Shown: in pieces, positions 44,092 through 53,140 of the stretch
How the letters are laid out: each line of letters begins with the position of its first letter
Numbering within the stretch: position 1 is the stretch's first letter
From: Roseiflexus castenholzii DSM 13941
Lineage (GTDB): Bacteria; Chloroflexota; Chloroflexia; Chloroflexales; Roseiflexaceae
Direction: 5' to 3'
DNA length: 64,000 nucleotides
NCBI RefSeq assembly: GCF_000017805.1
Contig: NC_009767.1
Coordinates: 310,001 to 374,000, forward strand
Notes under the pieces: model-generated
The model's database searches: none
Seen by the model: the letters and a program-made list of their open reading frames with translations, nothing else
What the model was told of the DNA's origin: nothing
Position numbers and translations under genes: made by a program

Positions 44092-44769
44092 CTACCCCCG
44101 ACCCTCAATCCACTCCACAAACGCCCGGAGATCGGGGACTTCGGCGAGCGGTGCGGGACCGTCTGGCGGCAACGGTTCGCGTTTGCGGTTGACCCACACA
44201 ACCGGCAATCCCAGGCGTGCGGCGGGGACGACATCGTGGAAGTGGCTCTGCGCGACATGCAGCCAGCGCAACCCGCCGATCCGCTCTCGGGCAGCAATGA
44301 AATGGCCAGTATCCGGTTTGTAGGAGCCAACCTGCTGCGCGGTGACGATCAGGTCGATTGGTGCAGTGAAATGCCTGATCGTTGCTGCAAGCAAATCGTC
44401 GTCTACGTTCGACAGGATGCCAAGGCGATACCCGGCGGCGTGCAACCGCTCGAGCGCCGGATTCGTGTCGTCGAACGGCGTCCACTGCGGCAGCGTCGCC
44501 GCAAAGAACTGCGCCGTGTCGTCGTCCATAGGCCAACCAAGCATCGCCGCTGCGCGCTGAGCGGTCTCCGCCAGCACCTGTCGGTAGGGGCGGTATTCAC
44601 CCGCCTCGACCTGTGGCTCAATGGTGTGATAGGCGGCAAGCGCAGCGTCAAGATCGATCTCGACACCGGCGCGACGCGCGGATGCTGCAAACCCGCTGCG
44701 GATGCCGCCATCCCAGTCGATCAGCGTGCCGTAGCAATCGAATGTGATTACATCGTACTCGCGAGTCAT
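44092..44769 (-). CDS. HAD-superfamily hydrolase (haloacid dehalogenase type II-like)
   Basis: 225 residues. The nucleophile motif is VITFDCYGTLIDW, motif II LGILSNVDDD and motif III QVGSYKPDTG. Motif IV is unusual: where the family often has VGD or SHxxxD, it reads AQSHFHDVVPAARLGLP. The length and cap fit the L-2-haloacid dehalogenase/phosphatase branch. The substrate could be a small phosphate ester. It lies 21 bp downstream of the LCP gene on the same strand and is probably co-transcribed with it. Confidence 0.88.
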   Translation of the reverse strand: MTREYDVITFDCYGTLIDWDGGIRSGFAASARRAGVEIDLDAALAAYHTIEPQVEAGEYRPYRQVLAETAQRAAAMLGWPMDDDTAQFFAATLPQWTPFDDTNPALERLHAAGYRLGILSNVDDDLLAATIRHFTAPIDLIVTAQQVGSYKPDTGHFIAARERIGGLRWLHVAQSHFHDVVPAARLGLPVVWVNRKREPLPPDGPAPLAEVPDLRAFVEWIEGRG

Positions 44770-44790
44770 CAGAACGCTCCTGCATGGAAG

Positions 44791-46173
44791 TCACTTCACC
44801 TGATCCCGCCCCAGCACTACGACGATGTCAACCGTCGGATTGACGCCATCGGGAGACCCGCGCCGGATGTCGGCGTTCAGCAGCACCGCCAGGCGGCGGG
44901 CAGTGGCGGGTTTGCCGGTCACATCATACACGATAGTGCGGAGCACATCGCTGCGCGGCGCATCGGCGGCGGGCACAACGGTAAACCCTGCCGACTCAAG
45001 TTCACCGCTGACGCGCCGCGCAAGTCCGGTGATGCCAGCGCCGTTCAGCACCTGAATGCGCGCCTCTTCGGTTTCGACATCGGGTGTCGCCAGAAAGGTG
45101 CGCACCACCCCGCGCACCTCCTCTGGGTCCCAAAGAATGTCGGACCCGATTTCGCGGAAGTTGGGCGCAGTATCGGGTGCGATGCGATACTGCCCGATTG
45201 CCGACGGGTCGATCCCGGTTGCGATCCACGCCATACCCAGCAGCATATCAGGGCGCGACAGCGGCAGAGTTGTGGCGAATGCGCCATCGAGCGCCCGACC
45301 GAGCGCTGGCGCCAGCAATGCTGCACCGATGGGACCACGGGAGCGCAGTTCGTCGATGATGGCGCGAATGACCTGTTGCTGACGTTCGGCACGTCCGAAG
45401 TCGCTGTCCGCGTGGCGGGTACGGGCGTAGATCAGGGCGCGCGCCCCATCCATCCGTTGCGGACCAGGCTCAAACGCGATGCGCACCGTACCGAAATCGG
45501 GAGTCGGGTAGGCATCATCGACAATCCGGCGCGGTACGTCGATGGTCACGCCGCCGAGCGCATCGATCACACGCGCAAAACCGTCGAAATTGATCTGCGC
45601 TGTGTAATGAATAGGAAGGTCGAGAAACCGCTCGACCGTCTCGGCAGCAAGCGCCATTCCCCCTTGCGCTGGCGTTGTCGTCTCGCCGTAGAGTTTCTCG
45701 GCAGCCGTATAGCCGCGCCCGTAGGCGACATTGATCTTGGTGGGACCAATGTCACGCACATCCACGCGCGTGTCGCGCGGGATGGAGAGCAGACTGACCC
45801 GCCGACCAATGGTGTCGAGATGCACAACGATAAGGGTATCGCTGCGCACCCCTTCTTCCGGGTGATCCGGACGCTCATCGACCCCGATGAGCAGGACATT
45901 GATCCCCGTGCCGGGCGGGTTGAGCGGGGGGAATGGTCGCGCATCGGCGACGCTCAGCGGCGCGACGGCGGCAGCGAACTGCCAGTAGAGCAGAGCGACG
46001 AGGATGATCAGCAGCACACCGCTCAGCATCAGTACCCGACGGATGCGTTGCCACGCGCTGCACCGGGCGGGAGGCGTCGCAACTCGTGCGCGCCGAATGG
46101 CGATGGTGTCGCCGGTGTATGCGCGACGGCGCGCCTGTCGATTGGATGTATCTTTGTCGTATCGGTCGTACAT
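44791..46173 (-). CDS. LytR-CpsA-Psr (LCP) family protein with LytR_C domain
   Basis: 460 residues. A cytoplasmic basic tail of about 45 residues is followed by a membrane helix (VLMLSGVLLIILVALLYWQF). The LCP domain is about 95-270 (NVLLIGVDERPD, then VRSDTLIVVHLD, SIPRDTRVDV, KINVAYGRG and ALIYARTRHADSDFGRAERQQ). The conserved Arg and Asp residues of pyrophosphate-lipid binding are present. The LytR_C domain is at the end (ARIQVLNGAGITGLARRV). LCP enzymes attach glycopolymers to the wall. The predicted -10 lies 7 nt before the ATG. Confidence 0.92.
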   Translation of the reverse strand: MYDRYDKDTSNRQARRRAYTGDTIAIRRARVATPPARCSAWQRIRRVLMLSGVLLIILVALLYWQFAAAVAPLSVADARPFPPLNPPGTGINVLLIGVDERPDHPEEGVRSDTLIVVHLDTIGRRVSLLSIPRDTRVDVRDIGPTKINVAYGRGYTAAEKLYGETTTPAQGGMALAAETVERFLDLPIHYTAQINFDGFARVIDALGGVTIDVPRRIVDDAYPTPDFGTVRIAFEPGPQRMDGARALIYARTRHADSDFGRAERQQQVIRAIIDELRSRGPIGAALLAPALGRALDGAFATTLPLSRPDMLLGMAWIATGIDPSAIGQYRIAPDTAPNFREIGSDILWDPEEVRGVVRTFLATPDVETEEARIQVLNGAGITGLARRVSGELESAGFTVVPAADAPRSDVLRTIVYDVTGKPATARRLAVLLNADIRRGSPDGVNPTVDIVVVLGRDQVK

Positions 46174-46180
46174 ATGACAG

Positions 46181-46186
46181 AGTATA
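46181..46186 (-). promoter_or_regulatory. -10 hexamer of LCP gene, leaderless arrangement
   Basis: TATACT (minus strand) ends 7 nt before the ATG at 46173, which places the transcription start at or next to the A of ATG. No Shine-Dalgarno is seen. Confidence 0.5.
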
Positions 46187-46837
46187 GCGCATGCAATCAA
46201 CGATTAATCTGACAGATTGATGGCATCGTATGTCAGTGCGTGATCATCAAACTGTAAACTTTGTGTGGTATGTTGGGGAAGGGCAAAGACAAGGAACACA
46301 AGGCGAGGGGCGGGAGAGGTTGAACGTTGAAGGTGCAAGGGCAGACAGGGTCGCGCCTCTCCTGGGCGCCCACCGAACCGCATGCGCCCGCCGGGTGGTT
46401 CACAGGTGAAAGATGAAAAACGAGCCATCATCAACGCACATTCATGCCCAGAATCTCTGCACCCTTGTGTGTGCTCATACATTCGCAACACGAGATCACA
46501 ACCGCACCATTTCGCCTCCCCCTGCCGGAGGTTCAAGGGCGGACCGAACCCCCGCGCGCACCCCGCACACCCACGACGGGACGACCCGCGCGCGGCGCCA
46601 GCTCTCCGCTTCCGCGCGCAGGAGCGGCGGGTTTGCCTCGTTGCGCAGGCGTCCCGCTGCGCGCGTTGGTCTCCCCTCTCCCTGCGGGAGAGGGGCAGGG
46701 GGTGAGGGTACAACGGCGCATCCCAACGCCATGCATGCCCGCTCTGCGCATGCGTGCTGTTCGCCCTTAAACTACCAGAGGAGAGACACGAACACCGTGC
46801 AATCTATAACCCGCAAAAACCCATTGGAGTATCGCGT
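46187..46837. other. LCP-metallophosphoesterase divergent gap with extragenic repeats
   Basis: 46530-46615 is a repeat starting GGGCGGACCGAACCCCCGCG that is shared with 63606-63672. 46670-46706 is a palindromic CTCTCCCTGCGGGAGAGGGG block of the kind found between genes in many bacteria. No gene is seen. Confidence 0.55.
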
Positions 46838-47866
46838 ATGACGCTACTGATCGCATCGAAAACCAGGTTCATCCCGGCAAAGGATTATCACGTACCCATC
46901 GAAACACACCCACACGAACCACACGCGCTCAGAGTGCGCCCGCGGAAACGTCGGCCCCTGCGTGGACGCCAGACAATCGAGGCAACGAAACTGCATATCA
47001 ACCGTGGGTGGCTCGGTCTTGGCGCAGTGGCGTCCGCCGTCGGATTGGCGGGGATCAGTCTGTTCGGTTGGCCCGTCATCGCTGCGGGAGGAGCATTCAG
47101 CATTGCGGCGCTTGGTCATATGCTGCTGGGCGAACCGGCGCGCCCGATCCTGGAGCGCGTCACCATGCGCCTCCCGGCGCTGCCACCAGAACTCGACGGT
47201 TTGCGCATCGGACATCTGACCGATAGCCATCTCGGGTTTCGCTACAGTGAGACGAATCTGGCATGGGGCGTCGAACAGATGCAGCGCGAACGCCCTGAGC
47301 TGATCGTCCTTACCGGCGACATCGTCACGCATCACTGGGCAATCCCCGATGTGCCACGGTTACTGCGCGGATTGCGCGCACCGCTTGGCGTCTACGCCGT
47401 CCCGGGCAACCACGACCACTGGGAAGGTCTGGCGGATCTGCGTGCTGCGTTGACGCTAGCAAACATCCCGCTGCTGCTTAATGAACATCGCCGGTTGTCG
47501 TGGAACGGCGGCGATCTCTGGCTGATCGGCATCGATGATGTGTGGGACGGGCGACCATCACTGCGGCAGGCGCTGCGCGGCGTGCCGCCTCATGGCTTCA
47601 AACTGCTCCTCTCACACGCGCCCGACGTGGCAGAGAGTGCAGCGCACGTCGGCATTCACGTGCAACTGTCGGGGCATACACACGGCGGGCACCTGCGCCT
47701 CCCTCTCCTTGGTCCGTTCACCCTGCCACGCTACGGCAAACGCTACATTATCGGCGAGTATCAGGTCGATGGACTGACCCTCTACGTATCGCGCGGGCTT
47801 GGCGGCGCGCCGCTGCGACTCCTCTGCCCGCCTGAAGCGACGATTATCACTCTGCGGCGGGGCTGA
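46838..47866 (+). CDS. Membrane-anchored metallophosphoesterase (YkuE-like)
   Basis: 342 residues. A basic N-terminus is followed by two membrane helices (about 60-100). The calcineurin-like domain has all metal motifs: GHLTDSHLG (DxH), VLTGDIVTHH (GD), VPGNHDHW (GNHD), LLSHAPD, and LSGHTHGGHL (GHTH). It resembles YkuE/LpxH-like phosphoesterases acting at the membrane. The substrate is unknown. ATG 46838 has GGAG nine bases upstream. Confidence 0.9.
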   Translation: MTLLIASKTRFIPAKDYHVPIETHPHEPHALRVRPRKRRPLRGRQTIEATKLHINRGWLGLGAVASAVGLAGISLFGWPVIAAGGAFSIAALGHMLLGEPARPILERVTMRLPALPPELDGLRIGHLTDSHLGFRYSETNLAWGVEQMQRERPELIVLTGDIVTHHWAIPDVPRLLRGLRAPLGVYAVPGNHDHWEGLADLRAALTLANIPLLLNEHRRLSWNGGDLWLIGIDDVWDGRPSLRQALRGVPPHGFKLLLSHAPDVAESAAHVGIHVQLSGHTHGGHLRLPLLGPFTLPRYGKRYIIGEYQVDGLTLYVSRGLGGAPLRLLCPPEATIITLRRG

Positions 47867-47872
47867 GACGAC

Positions 47873-47973
47873 TTCTCATAGGTGGGTGTTCGGGTAAAGC
47901 CATAGACGCCTGAAGTACATTTCCGCTTTGCGAAGTTGAGGGAAGTTCTCACGGGTGGGTGTTTGGGCAAGCC
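47873..47973. repeat. Direct duplication of about 29 bp, period 73 bp
   Basis: 47873-47901 and 47946-47973 share TTCTCA..GGTGGGTGTT.GGG and AAGCC, with a few mismatches and one indel. The second copy ends 9 bp before element copy i. Confidence 0.65.
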
Positions 47974-47982
47974 CGCACATGC

Positions 47983-48130
47983 TACCAATTCCCTGTGACC
48001 ATCCGGCATGGTCACCCCGAGCAGCGCGAGGGGGCGTGCGCGACCTGCGCAGATTCCGCGCTGAGTTTACCCTGAGCGAAGCGAAGGGCTCGGAATGACA
48101 CGCATGCGGCATCGTCAATCGTCATTGGTA
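47983..48130 (+). mobile_element. Dispersed TIR element, copy i
   Basis: Bounded by TACCAAT and ATTGGTA. Flanks TGC and TAA are not identical. It is an internally complete short copy with the TTTACCCTGAGCGAAGCGAA segment. Confidence 0.82.
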
Positions 48131-48369
48131 TAAGTAGGGTCAAGCGGGCCGCTTGAACCATACGAACGTGGTTCCCGCTGTGTTCTCTGTGTCTCTGTGG
48201 TTCACCAAATCTGCTGTGACGGTCCGAGGAGGGGGCGAGAAGCGCGAGGCGAGGGACCCGACCATCGCGTCGCGCGAGATGTATCTCGCATTGGTGGAGA
48301 AGCGCGAGGGTTGAAGTCAGGGGTTGCGTGAAGGAAAGCGGTGCATGTTGAACGTGGGACAGCGAGTAA
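48131..48369. other. Spacer between element copies i and j
   Basis: GAGAAGCGCGAGG occurs twice, 60 bp apart (48237 and 48297). No gene is seen. Confidence 0.4.
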
Positions 48370-48517
48370 TACCAATGACCTGTGACCATCCGGCATGGTC
48401 ACCCCGAGCCGCGCGAGGGGTCGTGCGCGACCTGCGCCGATTCCGCGCTGCGTTTACCCTGAGCGAAGCGAAGGGCTTGGAATGACACGCATGCGGCATC
48501 GTCAATCGTCATTGGTA
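48370..48517 (+). mobile_element. Dispersed TIR element, copy j
   Basis: Bounded by TACCAAT and ATTGGTA. The left flank is TAA but the right is GCC, so the target duplication is lost. It is nearly identical to copy i, 387 bp away in the same orientation. Confidence 0.82.
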
Positions 48518-48609
48518 GCCCCACGCGAAAAAACCATTCCGCCCGACCGGAGCGCGCCTGTGGTATACTGCTGTCGGACGCATCGAACGCGCATGGGAGA
48601 GATATATCG

Positions 48610-49035
48610 ATGGCAATCCACGAACAATCTCATTCGGCAACTGCAATCGGACGCCGAACCGCAACCCTGGCGCTCGGCGATGTATTCGCGCTGCTGATCT
48701 TCGCGGCAATCGGGCGCGCCAGCCACGGCGAGGAGGCCGGATTGACGGCACTGGCGCAGGTGGCGGAAACGGCAGCGCCGTTCATCGTTGGGTGGCTTGC
48801 CGTTGCGCCGCTGATCGGCGCCTATCGTGCCGATGTCACCGGAGCGCCGCCGCGCATGCTGACGCGCACCGCATTGACCTGGCTCGTCGCCTGGCCCATT
48901 GGTCTTGGGTTGCGCGCCCTGATCCGGCAGACGACCATCCCCCTCTCGTTTGCGCTGGTGACATTTATCACCGTGCTGACGATCATGATCCTGTGGCGGG
49001 GCGCGTTTACGCTGATTGCCGCCAGGCGATCGTAG
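48610..49035 (+). CDS. DUF3054-like membrane protein
   Basis: 141 residues with four membrane helices (about 17-36, 55-72, 88-108, 112-135). TLALGDVFALLIFAAIGRASHGE then PFIVGWLAVAPLIGAY fits DUF3054 as I remember it. Function unknown. GGGAGAG precedes the ATG. TATACT at 48564-48569 is a plausible -10. Confidence 0.75.
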   Translation: MAIHEQSHSATAIGRRTATLALGDVFALLIFAAIGRASHGEEAGLTALAQVAETAAPFIVGWLAVAPLIGAYRADVTGAPPRMLTRTALTWLVAWPIGLGLRALIRQTTIPLSFALVTFITVLTIMILWRGAFTLIAARRS

Positions 49036-49130
49036 ATAACGGCGAGATACACCCACCCGACCGGCTCGCAGCCCACGGAGGGCGGGTCTGACACTCGCCC
49101 CTTACATTGGCGGCAAAATTCGAGGTTATG

Positions 49131-49793
49131 ATGACAACCAACCTGTATCTGATCCGCCACGGTGAGGCATTTTCCAATGTTGAACCGATCATGGGAGGAA
49201 TGCGCGGCGACCGGGGATTGACAGACCGGGGATTTGCGCAGGTTCACGCGCTGGCGCGCCGCCTGGCGCGCGGCGAGATTGTCGCTGATGTCCTGTACGC
49301 CAGCACCCTGCCGCGTGCCCGCATGACTGCTGAGCCTGTGGCGGAGGCGCTCAATCTATCGATTCACTGGGACGACGACCTTCAGGAACTGCGTCCTGGC
49401 GAGGCGGATGGAATGCATATCGACGAAGCGCGCGCCCGCTTTCCGCAGATGAGCCTGTTTTTCAAAGAGTATTTCACTCCCATCGCCCCCGGCGGTGAAA
49501 GTTGGGCCGGTTTTCAGTTTCGCGCATCGGCAGCGCTCGAGCGGTTGATTACCCGCCATCACGGGCAGACCATTGTGGCTGTGTGCCACGGCGGCATTGT
49601 CGAAGTGTCGTTCCTCTTCATGCTGGGGCTTGGACCGCACGCACGCGGACGAAATGCGTTCCACGTGCAGAACACTGCTATCACCCACTGGCGCCAGATG
49701 ACGAGCCGTGATGGACGGATGGAGTGGCAGTTAATCACTCATAACGACTGCTGGCACCTTCACGAACTGGAGTCTGAGCGTGACCACGCATGA
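49131..49793 (+). CDS. Histidine phosphatase family protein
   Basis: 220 residues. The phospho-accepting His is in YLIRHGEAFSN. Arg is in ASTLPRARMTAEP, and the second His in VAVCHGGIVEV, completing the RHG-HxxR-H set of the phosphoglycerate mutase-like superfamily. It is probably a phosphatase on a small phosphate ester. Tandem ATGs at 49128 and 49131 follow a GAGG. It overlaps the next gene by 14 bp. Confidence 0.9.
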   Translation: MTTNLYLIRHGEAFSNVEPIMGGMRGDRGLTDRGFAQVHALARRLARGEIVADVLYASTLPRARMTAEPVAEALNLSIHWDDDLQELRPGEADGMHIDEARARFPQMSLFFKEYFTPIAPGGESWAGFQFRASAALERLITRHHGQTIVAVCHGGIVEVSFLFMLGLGPHARGRNAFHVQNTAITHWRQMTSRDGRMEWQLITHNDCWHLHELESERDHA

Positions 49794-50463
49794 TCCGCCA
49801 CCGCCGGTCGATGTCATTACCGATGCGGCGCTCTTTCCGCAGTTGATGTCGGCGCTGCGCGACATCCACGGTGAGATTGCGGCAGTTCAGCGACCCGCCG
49901 GGTACGTGTTCTACGGTCTGGAAGATTCAGGTGCAGAGATGTATCTGCTCTACCGGGGTCGGGTTCGGCTCTACACTATCTCGCCCGAAGGCCGCGCGCT
50001 CACCATCCTGATCCTCGATGCACCCGCAGTCTTCGGTGAAGTGACGCTTGCGGAAGGAGCGTACCACGACAGTTATGCGATCAGCGTCACACCATGCACC
50101 GTCGGCGCCGTTCATCGTGAGACGCTGCGCCGGGCGTTGCGCAATCAACCATCGCTTGCCCTGCGGTTTATGACAGTCATGGGCCAGCGGTTGCGCGCCA
50201 TCGAGCGAAAATTGTCCGACATTGCCTTCAAGAGCGTGCCACAACGGTTGGCGGCGGCGTTGCTCGGATTGTGGACCGAACAGCGCGATACGCCGCCAAC
50301 TGTGCGCTCGACGCATCAACAACTCGCCGAGTTGATCGGATCACACCGCGAAACGGTCACCAAAGCGCTCGGCGATTTTCGCGCCGCCGGATTGATCCGG
50401 GTCGATGACGACGCCATCCATTTGATCGACCTGGTGCGCCTCACCCATCTGGCATATTCGTGA
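49780..50463 (+). CDS. Crp/Fnr-family transcriptional regulator
   Basis: 227 residues. It has a cNMP-binding-like beta roll (VFYGLEDSGAEMYLLYRGRVRLYTI, then APAVFGEVTLAEGAYHDSYAI), a dimer helix (LRFMTVMGQRLRAIERKL) and a C-terminal winged helix (STHQQLAELIGSHRETVTKALGDFRAAGLI). The recognition helix SHRETVTKAL is the Fnr/Crp type. The start is GTG at 49780 within the end of the phosphatase gene. No Cys cluster. It may regulate the glycosyltransferase genes downstream, but this is only positional. Confidence 0.9.
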   Translation: MTTHDPPPPVDVITDAALFPQLMSALRDIHGEIAAVQRPAGYVFYGLEDSGAEMYLLYRGRVRLYTISPEGRALTILILDAPAVFGEVTLAEGAYHDSYAISVTPCTVGAVHRETLRRALRNQPSLALRFMTVMGQRLRAIERKLSDIAFKSVPQRLAAALLGLWTEQRDTPPTVRSTHQQLAELIGSHRETVTKALGDFRAAGLIRVDDDAIHLIDLVRLTHLAYS

Positions 50464-50472
50464 CCCCGTGAG

Positions 50473-50502
50473 TTGCGGTCGCAGCAAGGTATCGTGTACA
50501 AT
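50473..50502 (+). promoter_or_regulatory. Promoter for the first Agl23-like gene
   Basis: TTGCGG (50473-50478), 18-bp spacer, TACAAT (50497-50502). The leader would be about 35 nt. Confidence 0.6.
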
Positions 50503-50542
50503 CTCGCTGTGGCTGAATACCGGAGGTCATTGAGCTACGAAC

Positions 50543-53041
50543 ATGTCGATTGCCGAACTTCCGCCACAGGTCGCTGCACCGCCTGGCGACAGTGCAACTC
50601 CTGCAACGACGCGCCCGCATGCCGCGATTATCTCGCTCGAACAGGCCGCCTATCTCGCCATTCTTCTGCTGGCGGTAATCTCGCGCCTGTGGGGGCTTGG
50701 TGACCGTGCACTCCATCACGATGAGACATTGCACGCCTACTTTTCCTGGCTGGTCTTCCGTGGCGAAGGGTATGTCCACGACCCGCTGCTGCACGGGCCG
50801 TTTCTCTACTTTTTTGGCGCGCTGATCTATTTCTTCTTTAGCGTCAGCGACGCAACCGCGCGCCTGGGTCCGGCGCTGTTCGGCATCGCGCTGGTGATGC
50901 TGCCGTACCTGCTGCGCCGCGAATTGGGGCGCAGCGCGGCGCTGCTGGCGTCGGTCTATATCCTCATTTCACCCGCATTTATGTACATCGCGCGCTTCAT
51001 CCGTCACGACCCCTATACGATTCTGTTTGAGTTGCTGGCGCTGATCGGCGCGGTGCGCTATGCGACGACCCGCCGCCCGCTGTGGTTGTATGTGGTCGCA
51101 CTGTCGCTGGCATTGATGTTCGTGACGATGGAGACGTTCTTCCTGTACATGGCGATCTTCGCGCCACTGGTTGCGCTGGTATTCTTCTGGAAGGTGTGGA
51201 AGCCGGGCGCAGCAGTGTTGGCAGCGCTGGGGGTCGCAGTCGTGGCGCTCGTCTTCTGGCTGCCGGGGTACCCGGAACGTCCGTTTCCGAGCAGCGATAC
51301 GGTCAATCGGGTCGCCGGACCGTATATCTGTCCCAGTGAATTACAACCCTTCCCGCCCCCTAATCCGATGCGCGTCGCGCGTCCCGGACCGATCTTCGGT
51401 TGGTCCCCACTGGCGACGTTCGACAACAATTATGCGTTGTGCGTCCGCCATCAGCCAGACGATAATTTCGGGTTGTATTTCATCAAACTCGGCGAGTTCG
51501 TCAATCATCCGGCGATTCTGACCGGGCTTGTGCTCGTTCTGGCGACGCTGGCGGCGCTCTGGTGGGTCGTCTGGCGGCGACGCGATGCGACCGGCGCGAC
51601 AATCTGGGAACACGCCTGTGCCGGCGGTGACGCAACGGTAGCGACGTTCGCAAGTCTGGGACGGGACCGCCGCCTGCTCATTGCCGGCGGATTGTTCTTC
51701 CTGGTCTATACCCTGTTTTTTACTGCCTTCCTCACCAACACTGCCGGGGTGATCACCGGCACAACCGGCTCGCTCCTCTACTGGCTTGCGCAGCACGAAG
51801 TTGAGCGCGGTGGGCAGCCGCCGCATTACTACGCGGTGCTGCTGGCGATCTATGAGCCGCTGCTGATCATGTGGGGTGTGGTGGGTCTGGCAATGGCGGG
51901 GGTGCTGGGGTGGCGGCGGGTGATGCGCAGGAACCGTGATGCAGATTCTGCCGCCGATGGGCGCGAATCTGGCGCCGATGACGAAAGGGCTTCGAGTGGC
52001 GACGATCCGGTTGCCTGGCTGCCGCTCGTGCTAGCGTGGTGGAGTATCGCAACATTTGCGCTCTATTCGTGGGCGGGCGAAAAGATGCCCTGGCTGACAG
52101 TACACGTTGCGCTGCCGCTGACGTTACTGGGCGCATGGGCGGCTGGGCGCGTTCTGGTGTGGTGGCGCCGCGGCATCACCGCCGAAGCGGAGCGTAACGG
52201 CTTCTCTCTGAGCCGGATCGTTCGCCCGTTCCCGATCTTTCTCGGGCTGCTGACGGTTATCAGCATCTACTGCCTGCTCCTGATCACCGTGACCATCCGC
52301 GCCGATGCGCAACCGGCAGCATTAACGCCGTGGATTGCGCCACTCTGGATGGTGCTGATGGCGCTGCTCACGGCAGGCGCCTGGGTGCTGCGCGGTCGGC
52401 GCTGGACGACCGGCGCGCTGGCGGCGGGTGTGACGCTGATCGTCGCCGCGTACACGCTACGCAGCGCCTATCAACTCAGCTTCCGCTATGGCGACATACC
52501 GCGCGAAATGATGATCTACACCCAGACGTCGCCGGATGTGAAGCGGGTGATCGACCGGCTCGATGAAGCGCTCCGCCGTCGCAGCAATGCAACGACTGCA
52601 ACCGTCTGGTACGATAACGAGACCGTGTGGGACTGGTACCATATCCGTTTTGCCCGCGCCGAGGAACAACCGCCGCTCTTGCAGCGCGCGCCGGGGGACG
52701 ATGTGATTGCCGTGCTCATGCTGCTCGAAAACTACGAGAACGAGCAGAACCGCCGGTTTCTGGAAGGGTTTCTGGTTCAGCGCTACCCGTTGCGCTGGTG
52801 GTTCCCGGAAGAAGAGACCTACCGCCTGCCGCGCGACTGGATGACAGCGCCGGTCGACAGGCAATCGTCGCTGTTGATGCGTATGCTGCGCCAACCGTTC
52901 GACCCGCGCACTTCGCAACAATTCTGGCAGTATGTGTTGTACCGCGTTCCGCCTCATCCGCTCGGCTCAACCGACTTTGTCGTCGCGGTGCGTCCCGAAA
53001 TCGCGCCGGAGATGGGGTTGGGGTTCGGCGGCGAGCGGTAG
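50543..53041 (+). CDS. Agl23/TIGR03663-type membrane glycosyltransferase-like protein
   Basis: 832 residues with about 13 membrane helices. The first extracytoplasmic loop holds the acidic GT-C motif (DRALHHDETLHAYFSWLV). YVHDPLLHGPFLYFF and FIRHDPYTILFELL are the next family blocks, and SWAGEKMPWLTVHVALPL is highly typical. Late motifs (VWYDNETVWDWYHI) lie in the soluble C-terminal part. The archaeal namesake Agl23 is linked to lipid-carrier glycan assembly; in Chloroflexota the role is unknown. ATG 50543 is supported by the upstream promoter. The next gene is a paralogue 99 bp downstream. Confidence 0.85.
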   Translation: MSIAELPPQVAAPPGDSATPATTRPHAAIISLEQAAYLAILLLAVISRLWGLGDRALHHDETLHAYFSWLVFRGEGYVHDPLLHGPFLYFFGALIYFFFSVSDATARLGPALFGIALVMLPYLLRRELGRSAALLASVYILISPAFMYIARFIRHDPYTILFELLALIGAVRYATTRRPLWLYVVALSLALMFVTMETFFLYMAIFAPLVALVFFWKVWKPGAAVLAALGVAVVALVFWLPGYPERPFPSSDTVNRVAGPYICPSELQPFPPPNPMRVARPGPIFGWSPLATFDNNYALCVRHQPDDNFGLYFIKLGEFVNHPAILTGLVLVLATLAALWWVVWRRRDATGATIWEHACAGGDATVATFASLGRDRRLLIAGGLFFLVYTLFFTAFLTNTAGVITGTTGSLLYWLAQHEVERGGQPPHYYAVLLAIYEPLLIMWGVVGLAMAGVLGWRRVMRRNRDADSAADGRESGADDERASSGDDPVAWLPLVLAWWSIATFALYSWAGEKMPWLTVHVALPLTLLGAWAAGRVLVWWRRGITAEAERNGFSLSRIVRPFPIFLGLLTVISIYCLLLITVTIRADAQPAALTPWIAPLWMVLMALLTAGAWVLRGRRWTTGALAAGVTLIVAAYTLRSAYQLSFRYGDIPREMMIYTQTSPDVKRVIDRLDEALRRRSNATTATVWYDNETVWDWYHIRFARAEEQPPLLQRAPGDDVIAVLMLLENYENEQNRRFLEGFLVQRYPLRWWFPEEETYRLPRDWMTAPVDRQSSLLMRMLRQPFDPRTSQQFWQYVLYRVPPHPLGSTDFVVAVRPEIAPEMGLGFGGER

Positions 53042-53140
53042 ACTCCGCTTGCACGGCATGTGATAGAACAGCGATGCATGCGGGTCGAGACGGATTTCTA
53101 CGGATCGGGTCATGCATGGGTAGTTCTGGCAGGATGAACG

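Noticed and set aside
44065..46212. 715-codon plus-strand frame opposite the HAD and LCP genes
   Set aside because: Both minus-strand genes have full family motifs.
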